Origin: Planctomycetota bacterium
GTDB taxonomy: Bacteria > Planctomycetota > UBA8742 > UBA2392
Length of the DNA stretch: 57,161 nt
NCBI GenBank assembly: GCA_020849795.1
Contig: JADZFR010000033.1
Span: 1 to 57,161, forward strand
Direction: 5' to 3'
A program made the position numbers and the translations under genes. Numbering within the stretch: position 1 is the first letter of the stretch; every line of letters begins with the position of its first letter. This document shows, piece by piece, positions 44,162 to 52,865 of this stretch. The notes under the pieces are model-generated. The model searched no databases. It worked only from the letters and a program-made list of their open reading frames with translations, and was not told the origin of the DNA.

Positions 44162-45714
44162 GGCGTCTCCGCGTCAAGTGAGGGAACACCCGCCGCCTTG
44201 CAGGCGATCAGCATCGCCTGAAGCTTGGACTCCACTTCTGCAGCATAGCGCAGGCTGCGCAGGGTACGCATGCCGTCGCGCCACGATTGCCGGGCGTCAT
44301 CCAGGCGGCTCAGCGACAGCATACACAGGCCGTGATCGCACATGTGTAACGCCTCGAATCGGATGTCCTGGACCTGCCGGTTGATTTCGATTGCGCGGCG
44401 ATACTCCGCGTCGGCTTCCTCGAAGCGTCCTTCCAGGCTAAGGATTCGCGCCCGCTGCCCGGTCGCCACACCCACGCCACGGCGGTCGCCGACGGCTTGG
44501 CTGTCTTCGACTGCGAGATCAACGGCCCTGCGGGCCTGTTCCAGTCGTTCCGTCCGGACGAGTACACTCGCGAGGTTGCTCCGGATGATCCCGGCAAGGC
44601 GGCGATCCCCGACCTCGCCCGCGATCTCCAGCGCCCGCAGATGCGCCTGCTCGGCGCCGGCATGGTCCTCGACCCCAGCCAGGATCACGGCGCGCGTTTC
44701 AAGCGCAAACGCCTCGGACCGTTGATCGCCGAGTTCGCGGCATTGCTGCAGTGCCCGGGCACTGGTCTCCAATGCCTGCTCTCGGCGGCCGCTTGCATGG
44801 AACATGTTGGCCAGGTTGGAGGTCAGGACCGCGGCTGCCCGACGGTTGCCCGTTTGTTCATGAATGCGCAGCGCCGCCAGCAGCGCCTGTTCCGCCTGGT
44901 CCACGCGCCCCGTCTCCTGGTACACCACGGCCAGGTTCCCCAGCACGAGGCCTTCGCCCCGCACGTCACCATTGCTGCGATACGCCTGCAACGCGTGCTC
45001 GTACGCCTGCTCGGCCTGGGACATACGCCCGGTGGTGCGATAGAGAATTGCCACGTTAGAGCGCACAAGGACAAGCGCGCGCGAATGGGCGCAGCGCAGC
45101 GCCACGGCCAGCGCCTCGTCGAACACGCTTTCGGCTTGCGTGCTGCGTCCGGTCAGGCGCAACAGGTTGCCCAAGGCGGTCAGTGCCATTGATAGCAGTG
45201 CCTCGCTTGCCGCCTGCCGATGAAGCTTGACCGACTCGGCAAGGTCCAACTCGGCGGCTTCTGACTGGCCCTGGTCGCGCTCGAGGGTGCCCGCGCGCTT
45301 CAGCGCTTCAGCGCGCTGCGCACCGCCGGTCAAGGCGGCCAGTTGCTTCCACAGCCGGATGGCGGCCTCGGTGTGATAGGCGCGGTCCGCGTATTCGGCG
45401 GCCCGGTAGGTGTAGCGAACGTGCGCGGCACCCAGAGTGGCGTCAACCGCCTGGCCCAACCCGGCCTGGTGCGCCAGCTCTGCGGCAATTGCATCGGTCT
45501 CGTGTCTCGTCCAGGCTGGAGGCTCCGGGTTGTCCAGCGCCGGCGGCTCGGGGGCGCGGCCACCGAAGGCCTGCTCAATCAGGTAGAACGCCAGCGCGTG
45601 CAGCCGGGCGCGGTTGCTGGGCAGCTGAATGTCATAGGCCGCGTCGCGCAGCAGCGCGTGGCGAAACAGGTAGGCGGCTTCGGCGTTCACGGCGGCATTG
45701 TAGAGGCGGGTCAT
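44158..45714 (-). CDS. TPR protein of the AYLFRHALLRDAAY family (array member E)
   Basis: A 518-aa TPR protein. The ATG at 45714 has an AAGGCGG site before it, but a GTG at 45690 (MNAEAAYLFRH) would place the start exactly as in the sister genes; the choice affects eight residues. The motif is EAAYLFRHALLRDAAYDIQ, then LPSNRARLHALA. The body has strong 40-residue units (TGNRRAAAVLTSNLANMF, GDRRLAGIIRSNLASVLV, VGDRRGVGVATGQRAR), again like MalT-type TPRs. The stop overlaps the start of member D by 4 bp. Confidence 0.83.
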   Translation of the reverse strand: MTRLYNAAVNAEAAYLFRHALLRDAAYDIQLPSNRARLHALAFYLIEQAFGGRAPEPPALDNPEPPAWTRHETDAIAAELAHQAGLGQAVDATLGAAHVRYTYRAAEYADRAYHTEAAIRLWKQLAALTGGAQRAEALKRAGTLERDQGQSEAAELDLAESVKLHRQAASEALLSMALTALGNLLRLTGRSTQAESVFDEALAVALRCAHSRALVLVRSNVAILYRTTGRMSQAEQAYEHALQAYRSNGDVRGEGLVLGNLAVVYQETGRVDQAEQALLAALRIHEQTGNRRAAAVLTSNLANMFHASGRREQALETSARALQQCRELGDQRSEAFALETRAVILAGVEDHAGAEQAHLRALEIAGEVGDRRLAGIIRSNLASVLVRTERLEQARRAVDLAVEDSQAVGDRRGVGVATGQRARILSLEGRFEEADAEYRRAIEINRQVQDIRFEALHMCDHGLCMLSLSRLDDARQSWRDGMRTLRSLRYAAEVESKLQAMLIACKAAGVPSLDAETP

Positions 45715-45747
45715 GGCGCCCGCCTTCGGATTCTGTCCACCTGCCCG

Positions 45748-47067
45748 TCAGCTGGTTGCAGGTGCGCCGGACCCCGGGCAGTCGGTCGTGTCAAACGGAG
45801 GTGCGCCGATCTTGGCGCACTCTCTGTGCATCTCTTCCGTGCATTGGGCCAGTGCGGCGCTGTCGCCCATTTCGCGCAGCATGGCGGCCCCGCGCGCCCA
45901 CTCGTGCCGGGCTTGCTCGGGCCTTCCCAGCCTCAACAGACAAACCGCATACCCGCATGTATGGGCCGCCTCGTGAGGCCGGTTTGCCGTTTCGCGCAAC
46001 ATCGCCAGCGCTCGCTGGTATGCAGCCTCTGACTGTTCCAGCCTTCCGGCTTCACGGTGGCGCACGGCCAGGTTGGCGCGCACAACACTCTCGGACCTTC
46101 GATTCCCGACTTCCTGGTGAATCGCCAGCGCACGCTCATACGCGGCGACAGCCCGGTCAGCACGGCCGGTGTGCGCGTAAACCACAGCCAGGTTGCCCAG
46201 CAGCATGCCTTCCAACAGCCGGTTGCCCGCCGCGCGCAATGCTGCCAGCGCCTGCTCGTACAACTGTTCGGCTGCGTCCGAGCGCCCGGTTTCGTTGTAG
46301 ATCGCGGCAAGGTTGCCCTGCACCACGCTTTCAAGCTGGCTGTCTTCGCCGCGCACCAGTTGCAGGCTTTGTTCGTAGCACTGCTCGGCGCGGTCGACGC
46401 GTCCCGACTGGTGAAACAGCGCCGCCAGGTTGGCCAGCGTCGAACCTTCGCCCCGGCGGTTGCCGGTGCGGCGATGAATGGCCAGCGCCTGCTCAAAGGC
46501 GTGCTCTGCCTCGCGTGTGCGGCCGTTGCCCCGGTGCACGCGCCCCAACGTGTCCAGCGTCAATGCCTGCTGCTGAAGTTCGCCCGTCTGCTGCAACAGA
46601 CCCAGCGCTTCGTCCAACAGCCGCTGCGCGTTCTCGGACGAGCCCGCCATGTGCTCCATCTCGGCGGCACGGCGCTTCGCGCGCCCCTTGGCTGAGCCTT
46701 GACTTGTTTCAGCCAGTTCGTGCCACAACTCCAGCGCATGACCGTGACGATAGTGGCGCTCAGCATAGTCGGCGGCGCGCGCCGTATACCACTCGCGCGC
46801 TGCCGTGGCCTTCTCGCCCGCGATGGGTTGCGCGAGCCGGGCGTGATGAGCCAGCTCGAGTGCAAATGCATCAATCGGCTGCGGGTCGGCTGTCCAGGCG
46901 TCGGCTTGGTCGGAATCACCCTGCGGCCGCGAACTTTGCAGGACGCCTTCCAGCAGCGCCAGCGCCAGTCCGTGCAGCCGCGCGCGGTCTTGGGGCAGGT
47001 GAAGGTCATAGGCCGCGTCGCGCAGCAGCGCGTGGCGAAACAGGTAGGCGGTTTCGGCACTCGGCAT
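45748..47067 (-). CDS. TPR protein of the AYLFRHALLRDAAY family (array member F)
   Basis: A 439-aa TPR protein whose ATG at 47067 (MPSAETAYLFRH) precedes the family segment; an earlier in-frame ATG at 47169 would run into the stop of member G. The motif is ETAYLFRHALLRDAAYDLH, then LPQDRARLHGLA. Seven or so TPR units follow (TGNRRGEGSTLANLAALF, VGNRRSESVVRANLAVRH). The C-terminus is short and Pro/Gly-rich. A gap of 76 bp separates it from member G. It is cytoplasmic and has no enzymatic motif. Confidence 0.84.
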   Translation of the reverse strand: MPSAETAYLFRHALLRDAAYDLHLPQDRARLHGLALALLEGVLQSSRPQGDSDQADAWTADPQPIDAFALELAHHARLAQPIAGEKATAAREWYTARAADYAERHYRHGHALELWHELAETSQGSAKGRAKRRAAEMEHMAGSSENAQRLLDEALGLLQQTGELQQQALTLDTLGRVHRGNGRTREAEHAFEQALAIHRRTGNRRGEGSTLANLAALFHQSGRVDRAEQCYEQSLQLVRGEDSQLESVVQGNLAAIYNETGRSDAAEQLYEQALAALRAAGNRLLEGMLLGNLAVVYAHTGRADRAVAAYERALAIHQEVGNRRSESVVRANLAVRHREAGRLEQSEAAYQRALAMLRETANRPHEAAHTCGYAVCLLRLGRPEQARHEWARGAAMLREMGDSAALAQCTEEMHRECAKIGAPPFDTTDCPGSGAPATS

Positions 47068-47143
47068 GTCGGGATTGTATCGCGCCGGCCGGCCTCTACG
47101 AGTCGAGTGTTCTGGGGCCGAGTGGTGCTTGATGAGACGGCGC

Positions 47144-48613
47144 TCAGGCTGGCGTGGGAAAAGGCGCAATGCCCAGCGCGCCGCACACCCGCTGCATGCG
47201 CTGCAGGCGCCGGGGGATCTCGTGCGCGGTCCCGTGCTTCAGCACCAGCGCGTAGCCGGCGGTCCATTCCTTCCCCGCGGCGTCAAGATCCGCCAACTGC
47301 GCCAGCACCATGCTGTACTCGCACCGGTGATTGCCCAGAAAGCGCCACTGGCTCAGTTCCTGCTCGACCGGAAGAATCGCTTCGAAGATCTGCCGCGCGC
47401 GTTCCAGTTCTCCCCTTCCGCTGTAAATGCTTGCCACGTTGCCCATGGCCATCGCGTGCCCGGCCCGGTCGCCGTAGCGCAGGCAGATCTCGGCTGAGCG
47501 CTGCATGCAAGCTTCGGCCTGATGGGGCTGGTTCAACTGCCTGTAGGCGAATGCCAGGTTGGCAACACTGATGGCGTGCAGCGATGCCAGCGCGAACTCC
47601 TCGCACAGGGCCTCAGCGTTCTTCAGCACGGTCAGCGACTCCGGCCCGCGCCCCTGGTCCTGGCGCAGCAGCCCGATGTTGCTGAGTGTCAGCGCGTGCA
47701 GGTGCGGATCGCCGATCCGCCGCGCCAGTGCCAGTGCTTGCGCAAAGCAATCGTCGGCCTCGTCCAGCCGCTGTGCCTTCCATGCCATGGTGCCAAGGTG
47801 GTTCAACGCGCTGGCCTCGGAGTCCATGAGGCCGCGCGCCCGATTCAGCTTCAGCGCGCGCTGAAACCACTCGTGTGCCGCCTGTGCCTGGCCCTGGCGA
47901 TCGAGCAGCATCGCGTAGTTGAGGTATGCGTGCGTGCTGGACTCGTCGTTGTCATCCAGGCGCGGCATCAGCTCGGCGTACACCGCCGCTGAGTCCTCGA
48001 GCCGCCCCAGTTCGAGGTAATTCAGCGCCTGGTTCGACATCAGCCCCAGCTCGTGGCGTGTCTCGCCGTTTTGTCGCGCGAGCTCAAGTGCCTGACCAGT
48101 AATGGCCGCCGCGGTGGCGTAGTCCCCCCGGTCAAAGGCCACGTTCGCGGTGTGCTCGAGCGCTTCGCACTCCATGCCGCGGTCCGTTCCGGCACGGGCG
48201 AGCGCAAGCGCGTGCTGCGACGCGGCCTCGAACTGTTGGCGATCACCAAGCGCGCGTGCCGCCGCCCCGGCCTGAAGCCATGCGCGGCCAGCCTCGTCGC
48301 CCTCGCTGACTGCCGCCACGCGCAACCACCTGCGCAGAGCTTCGGGCAGCATGTACGCGCGCGCGGCTTCACTCGCTGCTCGTGCGCACCAAAGCGCCTC
48401 GCGCTGCTGCAATCCCGGCCGGTCGTCGAATGTCCGCGCGGACAGCAGGTGGTCCGCGATCTCGCCCGCAGCCTCCGGCGCTTCGCCGACCAGCTGTTCG
48501 ATGAGTTCTGCGGCCAGCAGGTGCAGTGAACCGCGCTGTGCGGGCAGCTGCAACTCATACGACGCGTCGCGCAGCAACGCGTGGCGAAACAGGTAGGCTT
48601 GCTCGGCGTGCAT
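47144..48613 (-). CDS. TPR protein of the AYLFRHALLRDAAY family (array member G)
   Basis: A 489-aa TPR protein starting MHAEQAYLFRHALLRDASYE, then LQLPAQRGSLHLLA. About ten helical pairs follow, among them SHTAYLNYAMLLDRQGQ-like and IGDPHLHALTLSNIGLLRQD units. Its 5' end lies in one copy of a 90-bp perfect repeat (48563-48652), the other copy of which covers the 5' end of member H, although the two proteins diverge soon after the first 20 residues. The upstream gap of 125 bp contains a 28-bp remnant of the 3' end of the glycosyltransferase gene at 50003. Confidence 0.84.
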   Translation of the reverse strand: MHAEQAYLFRHALLRDASYELQLPAQRGSLHLLAAELIEQLVGEAPEAAGEIADHLLSARTFDDRPGLQQREALWCARAASEAARAYMLPEALRRWLRVAAVSEGDEAGRAWLQAGAAARALGDRQQFEAASQHALALARAGTDRGMECEALEHTANVAFDRGDYATAAAITGQALELARQNGETRHELGLMSNQALNYLELGRLEDSAAVYAELMPRLDDNDESSTHAYLNYAMLLDRQGQAQAAHEWFQRALKLNRARGLMDSEASALNHLGTMAWKAQRLDEADDCFAQALALARRIGDPHLHALTLSNIGLLRQDQGRGPESLTVLKNAEALCEEFALASLHAISVANLAFAYRQLNQPHQAEACMQRSAEICLRYGDRAGHAMAMGNVASIYSGRGELERARQIFEAILPVEQELSQWRFLGNHRCEYSMVLAQLADLDAAGKEWTAGYALVLKHGTAHEIPRRLQRMQRVCGALGIAPFPTPA

Positions 48614-48652
48614 GCGGGTGAGTCTACTTCACGACCCGGTAAAGCGCCCACT
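48563..48652. repeat. 90-bp perfect direct repeat, copy 1
   Basis: Identical over 90 bp to 49942-50031. It covers the first 17 codons of member G, the gap before it and a remnant (48624-48652) that matches the last codons of the glycosyltransferase gene at 50003 including its stop. Identity drops sharply outside, with only scattered matches for another 13 bp. Confidence 0.95.
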
Positions 48653-48738
48653 TCTGATGTTGCGCACTGTTGCTCTGTGGCCCGCTGGCCGCCGCAGAAC
48701 CGAGGGTTGCCCTGCCCAATTACATAGCGGCTCCGGTC

Positions 48739-49992
48739 TTAGTGGCTGACCCCGTCCCTGCTCCGATGTGCCTTTTGCTCCTGATGGATGAGCAATTGGA
48801 TATCCCTCGCGCCGCACTCGATCGCTGTCCGCCTGGCCGCTTCCATCAATTCCTTTGCCACGCTCTGGCGCCCGGAATCGCTTGCGATTGCTCCAAGCGC
48901 ATGCAATGCAAGTGCCTCCCACCGTTGGTTCTGGACTTCCCTGTGAAGCGCAAGGGCTGCCAGGAGCTCTTTTTCGGCAGTCTCCACTTGCCCGGTATTG
49001 AAGTGAAGTGCCGCCAGATTGTGCGCTGCAATCCCAAGAAACCGACGGTTGCCAACCTCAAGGTGAACCTGAATAGATTGCTGGTAAAGCTCCTCCGCCT
49101 GTGCGAAGTCGCGCCTTTCCTGCATGAGCACAGCAAGATTCGACAAGGCGGTGCCCTCGGTTCGCCTGTCGCCGGTTTCGCGGCTCAGCCGCAAGCACTC
49201 TTTGTACGCGGCCTCTGCGCTGGTGAGGTCTTCCTTTGCCCAACTCACGACTCCAACGTTCAGCAGTGCGTGAGCCACGCCGCCTTTGGCATTCAATCGC
49301 TCGAACAAGGCCATGGCTTCGCGCGCCAACGCTACGGCCGCATCCAGATCTCCCTGCTCCTGCAACAAAAGTGAATGATTGCAGAGTGTATGCGCCAGTT
49401 CTCGGTGATTCGCATACTGGCGATGCTTCTCTGCCGCCTGTCGGAAGCCGGCTGCCGCTTCGTCGACCCTGCCCGTCACCCAACGGATTGCCGCCAGCCC
49501 GCTATCGGCTCTGGCTTCTGCCGCATGCCACTCCCCCGCGACTGATTTGGCCATTGCGTAGGACTGTTCCGCCAGCTTCATGTTGCCGGCGTCTGAACAA
49601 CACCCGCCGGCGTGGCAGTAGGCCAGCACTCGCTCTTCCCCTTCGACCAGCGCGGCGAACTTCGACCATGCTTCGGCGGCCGCCATGTGTTGATACGACT
49701 TCTCGCCGAAGTGCGCTGCCCGTCGAAGGTAGAGCCGCTCTGACACTCGCTCTTTTGCTTTGCCTGCATGGTAGGCCATCTCCATCGCGGCACTATCGCT
49801 GGAAAACGGGACAAGCGTCCGCGGCGTGTAGGCATCCAGCGGCGGCGGTTGCGGTGCAACTCCGCCGAGCAGCTCTTCCAATAGTCGTAGGGCGAGCAAG
49901 TGCAGCTTGGCTCGCGCCGATGGCATTTGCAGTGAGTATGCCGCGTCGCGCAGCAACGCGTGGCGAAACAGGTAGGCTTGCTCGGCGTGCAT
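48739..49992 (-). CDS. TPR protein of the AYLFRHALLRDAAY family (array member H, first gene)
   Basis: A 417-aa TPR protein that begins MHAEQAYLFRHALLRDAAYS, then LQMPSARAKLHLLALRLLEE. TPR units include TGDRRTEGTALSNLAVLMQE and VGNRRFLGIAAHNLAALH. It starts 10 bp after the stop of the membrane glycosyltransferase gene, with no Shine-Dalgarno visible. Its 5' end is one copy of the 90-bp perfect repeat (49942-50031). The body codon use is less GC-rich than in its neighbours (for example TCT, ACT and AAG-type codons in the middle), which may point to a more recent origin. Confidence 0.83.
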   Translation of the reverse strand: MHAEQAYLFRHALLRDAAYSLQMPSARAKLHLLALRLLEELLGGVAPQPPPLDAYTPRTLVPFSSDSAAMEMAYHAGKAKERVSERLYLRRAAHFGEKSYQHMAAAEAWSKFAALVEGEERVLAYCHAGGCCSDAGNMKLAEQSYAMAKSVAGEWHAAEARADSGLAAIRWVTGRVDEAAAGFRQAAEKHRQYANHRELAHTLCNHSLLLQEQGDLDAAVALAREAMALFERLNAKGGVAHALLNVGVVSWAKEDLTSAEAAYKECLRLSRETGDRRTEGTALSNLAVLMQERRDFAQAEELYQQSIQVHLEVGNRRFLGIAAHNLAALHFNTGQVETAEKELLAALALHREVQNQRWEALALHALGAIASDSGRQSVAKELMEAARRTAIECGARDIQLLIHQEQKAHRSRDGVSH

Positions 49993-50031
49993 GCGGGTGA
50001 GTCTACTTCACGACCCGGTAAAGCGCCCACT
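49942..50031. repeat. 90-bp perfect direct repeat, copy 2
   Basis: Identical over 90 bp to 48563-48652, at a spacing of 1,379 bp. Here the sequence spans the first 17 codons of member H, the 10-bp gap, and the true 3' end of the glycosyltransferase gene. Copy 2 is probably ancestral because the coding sequence on its right side is intact. Confidence 0.95.
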
Positions 50032-51727
50032 CGTCATCTTGCGCGCGGACACAGAGCTCGAGCTTGCCCTGCTGGGCGTAGTCATTCAGCCGGTTGTAGA
50101 AGTACTCGCTGCTGCCGCGGTGGGCCAGAATGTAATCGGCGTTGAAGTCATCCTTGATCGTGTCCAGGAACTCGCGGCGCTTGCCGCGCTTGATCTCGAC
50201 CCAGGCCTTGTACTTCTGCGCGTCGTGCACATAGAAAAACGTCGGGTCCAGGCCAATCAGGTAGTCGCACTCGCTGGCAAAGAAAATCAGGTCCGTGAAC
50301 TCGTCCCAGCGGTCGTGCCACACCACCTTGCCGTGGGCCTCGGGGTTGTTGTGCAGCCACCGGCCCGCCGGCTCGATGCTGCCGTAGTCCGGAATGCGAT
50401 ACGAAAGCGAAGTGCCGATCCACATCGACAGGCTGGCAATCAGCGCGATCACAGCGCCGCTGATCGGCAGCGCCCGGGACCACACCGGCCGCTTTTCCAT
50501 CCATGACCGGTAGCCGTCGCTGCCGAGTATGCCCTCCAGCCACATGCCGATGGCGACCACCATGAACGGCGCCGCATATTCAATGAAGCGGATGTTCACC
50601 ATGTACGCGACCAGAAACGCCAGCGCCGCGCCGGACGTCAGGATCGTTTCGCGGGCCGGACGGTGCCCCAGAATCGCTGCCAGCAGCGGCAGCACGATCG
50701 GCGAAAACAGAATCAGCGGCGAACTGAAAGCCAGCACCGGGCCCGTCGCCGGCTCAAGCTCACGCCCCAGCGAGAGCTCTACGTCAGACTGAAGGTCTGC
50801 CGACAGCCCCAGAATCTTGCCCAGCGACTCCACCACTGGCGCCACGGTGTCGCGGTGCGAAAGCGCCAGCACCACCACGTTCTGCACCCACCACACGCGC
50901 ACCAGCTCAAGCGAGTTCGGGTGCAGAATGCAACCGACCGCGATACCGGCGGCTATGCAGGCCATCAGTACCAGGTTTGACTTCAGATCCTTCCAGCGCG
51001 TGCTGTCGGCGCGGGGGCCGACCAGCAGCTCACTGGCGGCGCGGATCACCGCCAGCGCCAGCAGCAGGTGGCTGGCCGTGTACGACAGCGTGTACGCAAT
51101 CGAGATCAGGAAAAGCGGCAAACGCCTGCCGCGCGCCAGCATCAACCAGCCTGTCAGCACAAACGCCAGTGCCATCAGGTAGCTGCGGCACATGTTCAGT
51201 CGAAAGATGATGTAGGTTCCGCCGACGGCTGCCAGGCACAACGCATACACCCACGCATGCCGCAGCCCGAAGCCCCGCATCACGGCAAACAGCGTCAGCA
51301 CCAGCAGCAACCCAAGTACTGCGGTCCCCAGTTTGCCTGCGGTCGCCAGCCCCTGAGCGTCGGCCGGCCCGTCGGCCAGCAGCGTGAACGGCACGAGGTA
51401 AACGTGAAACAGGAAGTCCTTGTCCGAGAAGCTGTTGGCCCAAAGGCTCTCGCGCGACCAGTGAAAGTCCGGTCCCGCCGCCTGAACCTCGCCCGTGCGG
51501 TAAAGGTAGCCCATCTTGACGTGGTAGTAGCTATCGGGGTCGGGAAAGCCGACACTGGCGGCGTGCACGGCGGGGCCCTCGTCCGTGTCGACCACCGTGG
51601 GCACGAACTGGTAATACAGCATGCCCACCAGCGTCAGCACGCCGACCAGCACGCCCTGAACCCAACCCCGGGCCGCAATGGCCCTGAGCCTGTCGAGTTT
51701 GGTTGGAGACGCCGAGGGTTCAGTCAT
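50003..51727 (-). CDS. GT-C fold membrane glycosyltransferase (STT3-like)
   Basis: A 574-aa polytopic membrane protein with ten or more hydrophobic segments. Near the N-terminus it has FPDPDSYYHVKMGYLYRTG, which matches the acidic DxD-type first loop of STT3/AglB oligosaccharyltransferases (D-P-Y-Y-H), and a second acidic VVDTDEGP before it. The soluble C-terminal part (SIEPAGRWLHNNPEAHGKVV, then WHDRWDEFTDLIFFASECD) resembles STT3 C-terminal domains. It therefore probably transfers a lipid-linked glycan or sugar outside the membrane, but protein versus lipid acceptor is unclear. Its stop is followed after 10 bp by the TPR array. The ATG at 51727 has no opposing gene within 224 bp. Confidence 0.78.
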   Translation of the reverse strand: MTEPSASPTKLDRLRAIAARGWVQGVLVGVLTLVGMLYYQFVPTVVDTDEGPAVHAASVGFPDPDSYYHVKMGYLYRTGEVQAAGPDFHWSRESLWANSFSDKDFLFHVYLVPFTLLADGPADAQGLATAGKLGTAVLGLLLVLTLFAVMRGFGLRHAWVYALCLAAVGGTYIIFRLNMCRSYLMALAFVLTGWLMLARGRRLPLFLISIAYTLSYTASHLLLALAVIRAASELLVGPRADSTRWKDLKSNLVLMACIAAGIAVGCILHPNSLELVRVWWVQNVVVLALSHRDTVAPVVESLGKILGLSADLQSDVELSLGRELEPATGPVLAFSSPLILFSPIVLPLLAAILGHRPARETILTSGAALAFLVAYMVNIRFIEYAAPFMVVAIGMWLEGILGSDGYRSWMEKRPVWSRALPISGAVIALIASLSMWIGTSLSYRIPDYGSIEPAGRWLHNNPEAHGKVVWHDRWDEFTDLIFFASECDYLIGLDPTFFYVHDAQKYKAWVEIKRGKRREFLDTIKDDFNADYILAHRGSSEYFYNRLNDYAQQGKLELCVRAQDDEWALYRVVK

Positions 51728-51951
51728 AAGGGGGCGGAGTGTAGCAAGTTGCGCCAGTGGGTCAGCCTGCGCGTGCCGATCTTCGGGGGCGGCGCCGGGG
51801 CTGTTGGCAATTCGTGGAATGGCTCACAAGTTCAAACATTATCAGTCGTTAGGGCGACCAGCCGGCCGTGTTTTCGTTGCAAACTCCGTTCAGCAAGGTA
51901 CTTTGACGGATGCAGTCAAATTGGCTGTGCGTTAAGGATGATGGAGAAGGA

Positions 51952-52296
51952 ATGACCGAGCCAGTTGCGGCGGGAGAGATCGAGATCGGCGATTTCGCCA
52001 AAGTGGAGTTGCGGACTGCGCGGGTACTGGCAGCCGAGCCCCACCCCGACGCGGACAAGCTGCTGGTGCTGACGTTGCAAGCCGGCACCGAGCAGCGGAC
52101 GATCTGCGCCGGCATCCGCCCATGGTGGACGCCCGAGGCACTGGTCGGCAAGGATGTAGTGATTGTGGCGAATCTGAAGCCCCGCAAGCTGCGCGGCGTG
52201 ATGAGCCAGGGCATGTTGCTTGCGGTCCAGGATGGCGACGACGTCGTCCCCCTGACCGGAATGAAACCTGTTGCGTCGGGGCTGCGTGTCAGTTAG
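51952..52296 (+). CDS. tRNA-binding domain protein (CsaA/Trbp111-like)
   Basis: A 114-aa OB-fold protein. The signature FAKVELRTARVLAAEPHPDA, then LLVLTLQAG and VIVANLKPRKLRGVMSQGM, is that of the tRNA-binding (EMAP-II-like) domain found in CsaA, Trbp111 and the C-terminus of MetG. The length suits a stand-alone CsaA/Trbp111 protein. The ATG at 51952 follows the strong site GGAGAAGGA. It could be a tRNA chaperone. It is the first of three rightward genes that lead to the dnaA region. Confidence 0.9.
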   Translation: MTEPVAAGEIEIGDFAKVELRTARVLAAEPHPDADKLLVLTLQAGTEQRTICAGIRPWWTPEALVGKDVVIVANLKPRKLRGVMSQGMLLAVQDGDDVVPLTGMKPVASGLRVS

Positions 52297-52333
52297 CCCC
52301 GTGCATAATCAGCCGCTAGCGCGGCTTGGACGT

Positions 52334-52864
52334 ATGGCTGGGTATCTCGAAGCGGCGCGCACGAGTGAAGCGGTTTACGTCCGCGTGGTGGGGTTGGGTA
52401 ACTTCAACAACGCCGGGCCCCTGCGTGAGTACGCCGAAAAATCGTTCAACGATGGCGTGCGCAACGTGATCATCGACCTGCTGGAATGCACGGGCCTCGA
52501 CAGCACCTTCATGGGCACGCTGATGGGCTTCATCGGTTTCGACACCGACAAGTCCGGCAACCCGCTGCCCGTGTCGGTCACCGTGGTCAACGCCACGCCG
52601 CCCACCATGCGCGCGATGAACAGCCTTGGCCTGCCCAAGATTCTGCATGTGCGGCCTGAGCACGTGGACTTCCCGACCTGCAAACTTGAGCGCCTTCGCG
52701 AGGGCTGGCAAGACCGCAAGCGCCGCACACTGCTGATTCGCGACGCGCACATCGCCCTGATGAAGGCCGACCGCGAAAACGAATCCCGCTTCGGGCCGTT
52801 CGTTGCCGCGCTGGTGAAAGAGACACGCGACATCCTTGACTGCGACGACGTCGCGGACAAGTAG
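52334..52864 (+). CDS. STAS-domain protein (anti-sigma antagonist-like)
   Basis: A 176-aa cytoplasmic protein. Residues 15-115 have the STAS layout: VRVVGLGNFNNAGPLREYAE, the core strand NVIIDLLECTGLDSTFMGTL with the phosphorylatable-type Ser/Thr position in STF, and a later helix MRAMNSLGLPKILHV. STAS proteins bind anti-sigma factors or act in signalling complexes. The remaining C-terminal 60 residues are a charged helical tail. It starts 37 bp after the tRNA-binding protein; its stop is followed after one base by a GTG start. Confidence 0.82.
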   Translation: MAGYLEAARTSEAVYVRVVGLGNFNNAGPLREYAEKSFNDGVRNVIIDLLECTGLDSTFMGTLMGFIGFDTDKSGNPLPVSVTVVNATPPTMRAMNSLGLPKILHVRPEHVDFPTCKLERLREGWQDRKRRTLLIRDAHIALMKADRENESRFGPFVAALVKETRDILDCDDVADK

Positions 52865-52865
52865 G

